Assembly: GCA_021780055.1 (NCBI GenBank)
Contig: JAJXZM010000523.1
Location: 1-11,125 of the forward strand
DNA from: Acidobacteriota bacterium
GTDB lineage: Bacteria; Acidobacteriota; Terriglobia; UBA7540
DNA length: 11,125 bases
Direction of reading: 5' to 3'
A model generated the notes under the pieces. It saw nothing but the letters and a program-made list of their open reading frames with translations. It did no database searches and was not told where the DNA came from. The translations under genes were made by a program, and so were the position numbers. Positions within the stretch are counted from its first letter, which is position 1. Every line of letters begins with the position of its first letter. Below are positions 5,801 through 11,125 of the stretch, piece after piece.

Positions 5801-5814
5801 TGGAAGTCGGGATA

Positions 5815-6387
5815 ATGAGTTCGAGGGTTCTGTTTCACAAATCCCTCCGGACGTTGCTGGCGGACACGGGAGTAATCGCTGCCGTCGCGGTTTTTGACAG
5901 CATTCTTACCGCCGCTGGGGTAAATGATTTATCCCAGCCGCGCTCCCTCCTCATACATGCCACTGGTTTCCGCCTCCGCATCGATCCGGTGCACCAATTG
6001 CGCGAGATGTTTCCGGGAGCACGGGCCCTGTTACCGGCTGATGATCCCAGCAAAGAACATGATATTCAGGCTTTGGAGGCAGGAGCCTGTGGATGCCCCT
6101 CAACGGCAGAACAACCTCAGGTCATGGCAGGTAAGATTCACAGGGTAGCCCAAAGAGAGCGGTGGTTCACTCCTCGGGTAACAAGCAAGGTCATTGAAAG
6201 ATTTGTTGCCGCTCCGAAAGCAGATGAATGGGCGGAACCTCTCCGGGCAACCGTTGCGCAGAACTCAACGTCCGAAGGTATTCTGTACCCTCTTAACGTA
6301 AGGGCCGTGCCTTGTGGTTTCCGGAGCGAGGGTATGAGAGCAATTCATTCGAATGGCCCAGTGACTGTAGCAATACCCCAAGGGTGA
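5815..6387 (+). pseudogene. Degraded NarL-type response-regulator receiver
   Basis: This is a 190-residue frame. Residues 60-143 keep the second half of a NarL/FixJ receiver and linker: QLREMFPGARALL, DIQALEAGACGC, QVMAGKIHRVAQRERWFTPRV and TSKVIERFVAAPKAD. Before that, the usual acidic pair and the phospho-acceptor Asp are missing; the strand that should carry it reads SLLIHATGF, with His where Asp is expected. After EPL at 141-143, where a LuxR-type LTxREREVL helix-turn-helix should begin, the sequence is unrelated, and I found no HTH in the other frames downstream. It is therefore most likely a dead gene: a receiver-like half without phosphorylation site or DNA-binding domain. GGAAG lies 8 bases before ATG 5815; an in-frame TTG at 5800 is less likely. 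A regulator at this place, before a polysaccharide operon, fits former control of that operon. A retained phosphorylation-independent partner protein cannot be excluded. Confidence 0.55.
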
Positions 6388-6830
6388 AGGCGACATAAAC
6401 GCTGTGAGATTGCTTGTCCGGCCAAGGCGCATACTCCCGGGGGCAAGCGGGCGCTTGGCGAGAACTGGGTTCACGGCATTAATGGCAAAGGAGCGCCATT
6501 CGCTCTGGACTGGTCACTGCCGCTTGGGATTCGAATTACCCTTCAGGCGGATTTTTTGACTCCGGGCAGAAATGTTACCACCGTGCGCTTCCCTGGGATT
6601 GCGGAGCGCGTGTCACCAGGAGCTTCGAACCAAGTGGCAGTTTGTTTTTTGAAGTGCGGATCTTTCGTTCGGGGTGCGGGTGCCGAAAACAGAGGCACCG
6701 CAGCGACCCAATCAAACGCAAGCCCGATGATCATCCTGGGAATCCGGGCGAGTTGAACCGTAGCTTGCCGTGCAAACTGTACGCATAACTTATTCAGGCA
6801 GAACACTCCTGTAAGTTACAGAGCGGAGCT
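6388..6830. other. Leader region of the polysaccharide operon
   Basis: These 443 bases hold no recognisable gene. They contain a hairpin at 6676-6701 and an ops-like word at 6759-6768. Several T runs (6550-6555, 6643-6648) are not preceded by GC-rich stems, so I see no clear intrinsic terminator. No strong promoter is visible close to the antiterminator gene, which leaves an upstream promoter and a long leader as a reasonable reading. Confidence 0.4.
6676..6701 (+). other. Leader hairpin
   Basis: GGTGCC (6679-6684) and GGCACC (6694-6699) pair around a 9-base loop, GAAAACAGA. Two more pairs extend the stem past a bulged G at 6678. No T run follows, so it is not an intrinsic terminator. It may be a structural element of the leader RNA. 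Confidence 0.35.
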
Positions 6831-7385
6831 GTGGACAAAATCCAGAACCTAATCGACCTCAAATCCCAATCTCCAACTTGGTTTGCCGTCTACACCCGGC
6901 ATCGGCACGAGAAGGCGGCCGCCGAGGTGCTTGCGCGGAAGGAGGTGGAAGCCTTCCTTCCGCTCTATGCGGCGCTCCACCGATGGAAGGATCGCACGAA
7001 GGAACTGTCCGTGCCCTTGTTTCCCAATTACGTATTTGTTCTTATGGGGGCTGATCAGCGGGGCGCTGTGCTTTCCGTCCCCGGTGTCTATGATTTTGTG
7101 CGGCTGGGTGGCCAGCCCGCCCCGATCCCCCGCGAAGAGATCGAGGCAATCCGCCAGGCTGTCGAGGGTGGTCGGCGTGTCGAACCCCACCCCTTCCTGA
7201 AGTCCGGCGACCGGGTACGGGTAAAGGCGGGCCCTCTGGAAGGCGTCGAAGGCATCCTCGTTCGCAAGAAGAATTTCTACCGGTTGGTGCTCTCGGTCGA
7301 ACTGCTGGTCAGATCGATCTCGGTGGAAGTGGCGGTGACCGACGTTGAGCGCGTGGCCGAAGGTCGCGCTTTTCACGCATCATAG
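6831..7385 (+). CDS. UpxY-type transcription antiterminator (NusG/RfaH-like)
   Basis: This is a 184-residue NusG paralogue. The N-terminal NGN domain (residues 16-110) opens with WFAVYTRHRHEKAAAEVL and includes EAFLPLY and PLFPNYVFV, the conserved RNA-polymerase-binding core. GVYDFVRLGGQPAPIPREEI is typical of the UpxY branch. The C-terminal KOW domain (125-165) starts GDRVRVKAGPLEGVEGILV. Specialised NusG proteins of this type are the first gene of capsule or exopolysaccharide operons and let RNA polymerase read through the long operon. The placement here, 32 bases before the export gene, fits. The start is GTG 6831; GGAG at 6825-6828 is present but only 2 bases away, so initiation is probably weak. 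The leader upstream could be its target. Confidence 0.88.
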   Translation: MDKIQNLIDLKSQSPTWFAVYTRHRHEKAAAEVLARKEVEAFLPLYAALHRWKDRTKELSVPLFPNYVFVLMGADQRGAVLSVPGVYDFVRLGGQPAPIPREEIEAIRQAVEGGRRVEPHPFLKSGDRVRVKAGPLEGVEGILVRKKNFYRLVLSVELLVRSISVEVAVTDVERVAEGRAFHAS

Positions 7386-7417
7386 GGCATATCCTTGCCC
7401 CTTTCAGGCGGCTATTG

Positions 7418-8515
7418 ATGAAACCGTCAGTCTTCACATTGAGAATGCTCGCTTCAAGGCTTCGCAAGGGCATGGGCTTCGCGTTCTTACTCTTTGCTGG
7501 CTGGGGCTTGGCATGTACTCTGGCCACGGCACAGGGTCGAACCGTTGCCCCGGTGAAAGCGCCGAATCGCCCTGCCCCTGCAGCCGGCCGACTCGACAAA
7601 TCCATCCTTGATCGTGCAGGGCTGGAGTACCTCATCGCGCCAGATGACCGGCTGGATGTCTATGTTGTCGATGTCCCGGAGTTCAGCCGTGAGTATCGGG
7701 TGAGCCCGGACGGAACCATTACGCTCCCCATGCTGGCTCGGCCCATCGAAGCGGTGGGCCTGACGCCCGACCAGCTCTCGTCCGTCATCGCGGCGAAACT
7801 GCGCCAGGCAGGTTTGGTCACCGATGCTTCCGTTACCGTGATGGTCAAGTCGTCGCGCGTGCACTCGGTGGCGATCACGGGCGCCGTGGCCAAACCCCAG
7901 ATCTATCCCATCCTGGGTGAGACGAACCTGCTTGATGCCATTACCCAGGCCGGTGGGCTTGCCAATGACGCGTCTGATACCGCCGTGGTCACCCGAGGCG
8001 AGACTGCCATGAGAGCCCTTGGCCTGCAGGAAAGTGTAGATGGGAAGCCGGGATCCTCGCCACCGACGACCATCAAGGTTGACCTGAAGAAGCTTTTTGA
8101 AGGTGGGGATACGCAATCCAATCTTCCTATCTATCCCGGCGATACGGTCACGGTCCTGCGGGCGGGAATTGTTTATGTCGTCGGGGCTGTCAACCGTGCC
8201 GGGGGATACACGCTTGCCGGAAGCTGGCAAAACATGACCGTTCTCAAGGCCATTGCCCTGGCCGGGAATGTCACATCCACCGCAATGCGGAAAAAAGCGG
8301 TGATCATTCGTAAGGCCGCGTCAGTCCCCGGCGGACAAGAGCAAATTAGCGTCAACTTAAAAAAGATTCTAGCCGGGAAAGCTCCCGACCAGCCTCTCGA
8401 GGCCAACGACATCCTTTTCGTTCCCGACAGTACCGGCAAGAAGGCCTTCCGGCAGGGTGTCGCGTCTGTGCTGGGTGTGGGAACCGGCCTGCTCATCTAC
8501 CATGCTCCCCTGTAG
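7418..8515 (+). CDS. Polysaccharide export outer-membrane protein (Wza-like, SLBB)
   Basis: This is a 365-residue secreted protein. Residues 1-38 form a long signal peptide (basic start, hydrophobic GFAFLLFAGWGLACTLATA, likely cut before Q39). The GLAC at 30-33 does not fit the lipobox well, so lipidation as in Wza is uncertain. The Poly_export domain spans about 69-148 (YLIAPDDRLDVYVVD, REYRVSPDGTITLPMLARPIEAVGLT). Two SLBB domains follow, near 149-193 (VAITGAVAKPQIYPI...LLDAITQAGG) and 251-300 (VYVVGAVNRAGGYTLAG...VLKAIALAGN). The C-terminal 25 residues could be the membrane-spanning helix that forms the Wza pore. It would be the outer-membrane exit for the polymer, working with the kinase 24 bases downstream. 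I chose ATG 7418; AGGCGG lies 6 bases before it. TTG 7415 directly precedes it and is less likely. Confidence 0.88.
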   Translation: MKPSVFTLRMLASRLRKGMGFAFLLFAGWGLACTLATAQGRTVAPVKAPNRPAPAAGRLDKSILDRAGLEYLIAPDDRLDVYVVDVPEFSREYRVSPDGTITLPMLARPIEAVGLTPDQLSSVIAAKLRQAGLVTDASVTVMVKSSRVHSVAITGAVAKPQIYPILGETNLLDAITQAGGLANDASDTAVVTRGETAMRALGLQESVDGKPGSSPPTTIKVDLKKLFEGGDTQSNLPIYPGDTVTVLRAGIVYVVGAVNRAGGYTLAGSWQNMTVLKAIALAGNVTSTAMRKKAVIIRKAASVPGGQEQISVNLKKILAGKAPDQPLEANDILFVPDSTGKKAFRQGVASVLGVGTGLLIYHAPL

Positions 8516-8539
8516 GAGTTAAGGAAAGCAACTCACGTC

Positions 8540-11125
8540 ATGTCCGAAATCAAAGATTTGGCCCCCCTGGAACCGGATCTGCCTGAGAGGCGCCTTGTCC
8601 GCAGGTACCCGGTCGTTCCTCTGCAGCCCGACAACTCCGAGATCTCCTCCTATCTGCGTACTTACTGGCACATCCTGCTCAAGCGGAAATGGACGATTCT
8701 GACCATCACCCTGGTCATTGCCACCCTGGCAACCATCTTTGCGTTCAAGACAAAGCCGATCTATCAGGCGATATCGAGGGTTTCCGTGCAGGGGGAGACC
8801 CCGCAGTTCCAGACCGTGCAGAACCTCGACGAGCCGCAGGACCCTGACGACACCTATCTGGAAACCCAGGTTACGGTGCTCAAGAGCGACGATCTGGCCT
8901 GGAAAACGATCGAACAGCTGCATCTGGACCAAAGTCCGGAGTTCAAAGTCTCCGCTTCCCAGGCGGCTTCGAATCAAGGTGATCCCGAGGCGGAAGAAGC
9001 CTCTCTGATACAGAAATTCAACAGGGCCCTCAACGTCCACCTTCTCGACGGGACGCGCGTGATCGAGGTGGCCTTTGAGAGTCCCGACGCCTCGCTCGCC
9101 GCGCGAGTGGTCAACGCCCTGGTGAACAACTACATCGAATACAACTTCCGCACCAAGTACGATGCGACCGAGCAGGCCTCGGCCTGGATGGAGCAGCGGC
9201 TCGATGATCTGAAGGCGAAAGTCGAGAAATCACAAGAGGCGCTGGTGCAGTACGAAAGAGAGAATTCCATCATCGATATCGGGAACCGCCAGAACGTGAT
9301 GGAGCAGCGTTTAGGCAGCTTGAGCCAGGATTTGACCGATGCCCAGAATGATCTCGCGCAGAAGCAATCTCTCTACCAGTTGGCCGAGGCGAACCCGGAC
9401 CAGGTTGGTGTGCTGGTCCAGGACACGCTTCTTGAAACCCTGCAGGGCAAACTGGGCGACCTGAAGACGCAGTATGTGAATGAGCTCAGCCAGTATGGCC
9501 CGAAGTTTCCGAAAGTGCTCAGGCTGCACGACCAGATCGAAGAGGTCGGGTCGCTGATGAAGCAAGAGGAAAAACAGACCCTCGCGCGGGTGCAACACAA
9601 TTACCTCGCCTCACTGGGGCGAGAGAAGATCCTGGCCGCTGCCGTGGACCAGGAAAAAGCCGCCATTGGGAAAGCCAGCCAGCTGTTGGTAGAGGACAAC
9701 ATCCTGAAGCACGAATTCCAGACCAACGAATCCCTCTACGACGGTTTGCTGATGCATGTCAAGAACGCAACGGTCTCCGCAGGCCTGCGCGCCAATAACG
9801 TTAACATCCTAGACCACGCCCTGGTTCCAACCAGTCCGGTCCGGCCTAAAAAGGCGCGGGATGTGGCCGTGGGCCTCGTTATCGGCCTGATGCTCGGTAT
9901 TACGGTTGCGTTCGTGCAGGAGGGCTTCGACAACTCCGTCAGGAACGCTGAGGATATCGAACGCTTTACTCAGGCGCCTGCGCTGGCCATCATTCCTTCG
10001 GCGGAATCGGTGCGCCCACGCCGCGCATGGCTCGGGGGGAGCCGCCAGTCTTCGCATCTTTCAAACGGAGACGTGGCGCTCGCGGTGGCGAAAATGCCGT
10101 CTTCGCCGATTGCCGAATCCTTCCGCACTCTGCGCACATCGGTTCTGCTTTCGACTGCCCCGCGGCCACCTCAAACCATTCTGGTCACCAGCTCTCAACC
10201 CGGTGAAGGCAAGACCTCAACTTCTCTCAACCTTGCTCTCAGCCTTGCGCAGCGCGGCGGGCAGGTGCTCATCGTGGACGGTGACCTCCGCAAGGCTTCG
10301 ATCGGACACGCCCTCAGCCTGACCGAGAGGAAGGGCCTCAGCGGCGTCCTCACAGGCGCCCATAAGCTTGAGGAAACTCTGATCCGGATCGAATCCCTCT
10401 CCAATCTGTGGGTGTTGGCGGCGGGTCCGCACCCTCCGAACCCTGCCGAACTGCTCTCCTCGCCTACCATGGAGCAGTTGTTGAAGGACCTGCGGCAGCA
10501 ATTCGATTTTATCGTGCTGGACTCGCCACCGCTGCTGGCGTTCACCGACGCGATTGTGCTCTCCACTCTTGTCGACGGAATTGTCCTGGTTGCCGAGAGC
10601 GGGGTAACTCCCCGGAGTGCTTTGACGCGTTCGTACAGAATGTTGCAGGATGCCGGAGGGAAAGTCCTGGGGACGGTCGTCAACAAGATGGACATCCGCA
10701 CGGATGGCTACTATGGCTATACGTATCGGCGCTACTACCACTCCTACTACCACAAGGAAGCTTCCGGGGCAATCAGCTCTCGCACGACTTTGATCAACGT
10801 GGCAAGTCTCCCGGCAAACGGCCCAAGCGAAAGTACAGCCGATGTGGCAAATCCCTCGTCAAACGGCTCCGATGAAATGGCAACTGACGGGGCAAGTCCT
10901 TCGCCAAAAACTTCAGGCAAAAGTTCAGCTGAAGCGGCAAGTCCTTTGGCAAACGGTTCAGGCGAGAGCACCGCAACCGACACAAATACCTCCGGCCACG
11001 ATCCAGAAACAGGAAAGGCCCGGGAAGACGATTCTCGACCTGCCGAGCCTGCTTCGCCCATCCAACAGTCGACGCCCAAATCCTTTTTGAAGGATCTTGG
11101 GGGGGCCTGGGGGAAAACGACAATC
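8540..11125 (+). CDS. Wzz/BY-kinase: exopolysaccharide chain-length regulator and tyrosine autokinase (partial at right edge)
   Basis: An open frame of 862 codons runs off the window. It is an inner-membrane protein with a Wzz domain (residues 35-465). TM1 is about 51-69, the periplasmic part is rich in coiled coil (215-400), and the proline motif VPTSPVRPKK precedes TM2 (441-460). The cytoplasmic BY-kinase domain follows: Walker A SSQPGEGKTS (551-560), Walker A' LIVDGDLR (577-584) and Walker B FIVLD (657-661). The tyrosine cluster 724-737 (YYGYTYRRYYHSYY) has eight Tyr in 14 residues and is the autophosphorylation target. Oligomer assembly and its phosphorylation cycle set polymer length and export. 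Unusually the protein does not end there: at least 125 more residues, rich in Ser, Ala, Gly, Pro and Thr, follow, including four 15-residue repeats. No stop codon occurs before the window end. Start ATG 8540 has AAGGA (8521-8525) upstream, with long spacing. Confidence 0.9.
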   Translation, partial: MSEIKDLAPLEPDLPERRLVRRYPVVPLQPDNSEISSYLRTYWHILLKRKWTILTITLVIATLATIFAFKTKPIYQAISRVSVQGETPQFQTVQNLDEPQDPDDTYLETQVTVLKSDDLAWKTIEQLHLDQSPEFKVSASQAASNQGDPEAEEASLIQKFNRALNVHLLDGTRVIEVAFESPDASLAARVVNALVNNYIEYNFRTKYDATEQASAWMEQRLDDLKAKVEKSQEALVQYERENSIIDIGNRQNVMEQRLGSLSQDLTDAQNDLAQKQSLYQLAEANPDQVGVLVQDTLLETLQGKLGDLKTQYVNELSQYGPKFPKVLRLHDQIEEVGSLMKQEEKQTLARVQHNYLASLGREKILAAAVDQEKAAIGKASQLLVEDNILKHEFQTNESLYDGLLMHVKNATVSAGLRANNVNILDHALVPTSPVRPKKARDVAVGLVIGLMLGITVAFVQEGFDNSVRNAEDIERFTQAPALAIIPSAESVRPRRAWLGGSRQSSHLSNGDVALAVAKMPSSPIAESFRTLRTSVLLSTAPRPPQTILVTSSQPGEGKTSTSLNLALSLAQRGGQVLIVDGDLRKASIGHALSLTERKGLSGVLTGAHKLEETLIRIESLSNLWVLAAGPHPPNPAELLSSPTMEQLLKDLRQQFDFIVLDSPPLLAFTDAIVLSTLVDGIVLVAESGVTPRSALTRSYRMLQDAGGKVLGTVVNKMDIRTDGYYGYTYRRYYHSYYHKEASGAISSRTTLINVASLPANGPSESTADVANPSSNGSDEMATDGASPSPKTSGKSSAEAASPLANGSGESTATDTNTSGHDPETGKAREDDSRPAEPASPIQQSTPKSFLKDLGGAWGKTTI
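10799..10978 (+). repeat. Four degenerate 45-bp tandem repeats in the kinase tail
   Basis: Units lie at 10799-10843, 10844-10888, 10889-10933 and 10934-10978. They encode VASLPANGPSESTAD, VANPSSNGSDEMATD, GASPSPKTSGKSSAE and AASPLANGSGESTAT. The shared pattern is (V/G/A)A(S/N)P..NGS.(E/K).(A/S)T(D/E). At DNA level each unit begins with GGCAA at its second or third base, and most contain TCNNCAAA-like or GGCAAACGG words. The unit length is a whole number of codons, so the frame is kept. Confidence 0.7.

Larger units (their letters stand above)
5045..5814. other. Long non-coding stretch before the receiver remnant
   Basis: No frame on either strand carries recognisable family sequence. A 64-residue minus-strand frame around 5422-5616 has no recognisable family motif and is probably chance. 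The right half is more AT-rich and holds two promoter-like sites, listed separately. The left part may be the worn remains of genes disrupted by insertions, but I cannot identify any. Confidence 0.4.

Noticed and set aside
7487..8230. 247-residue minus-strand frame opposite the SLBB gene
   Set aside because: The plus strand has clear Poly_export and SLBB motifs; the reverse frame has no recognisable domain.

Overview
The window looks like a piece of a GC-rich (roughly 58-60%, by eye) chromosome, most plausibly from an Acidobacteriota soil bacterium. That placement is inference: it rests on the resemblance of the zinc-ribbon and defence-helicase fragments to proteins I associate with that phylum, and on a UpxY-type antiterminator followed by an SLBB export protein and a Wzz/BY-kinase. 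No rRNA, tRNA or other taxonomic marker is present.

Bases 1-5044 are a mobile, decaying accessory zone. The first ~120 bases are the broken-off 5' part of a large SNF2/DEAD-type helicase gene. A minus-strand zinc-ribbon gene associated with mobile DNA cuts into it. It carries three spaced copies of a 12-bp word, and one copy is a perfect inverted repeat. Next is a minus-strand IS630-like protein that has lost catalytic residues. A plus-strand XRE regulator follows, with an extended -10 promoter and a perfect 15-bp palindrome at its start site. After it comes a small serine recombinase broken by a frameshift between its catalytic domain and its DNA-binding tail. The zone ends with an apparently complete 1.95-kb IS1182-like element (about 3093-5038). 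That element has 16-bp terminal inverted repeats, a candidate 6-bp target duplication, a DUF6788-type passenger gene and an intact DDE transposase overlapping it by 4 bases.

Bases 5045-6830 are mostly non-coding. They hold a near-consensus sigma-70 promoter (TTGACA-18-TATATT) overlapped by an inverted repeat, a degraded NarL-type receiver gene without phospho-acceptor or DNA-binding domain, and a 440-base leader with a hairpin and a sequence resembling the RfaH ops core.

Bases 6831-11125 are an orderly plus-strand operon for exopolysaccharide export and its control: a NusG/RfaH-like UpxY antiterminator, a Wza-like SLBB outer-membrane export protein, and a Wzz/BY-kinase chain-length regulator that runs off the right edge. 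The gaps are 32 and 24 bases. The antiterminator would keep RNA polymerase moving through the long polysaccharide operon, the kinase would control chain length through tyrosine phosphorylation, and the SLBB protein would form the outer-membrane exit. The kinase is unusual: at least 125 residues of Ser/Ala/Gly/Pro-rich sequence, including four 15-residue repeats, follow the tyrosine cluster that normally ends such proteins.
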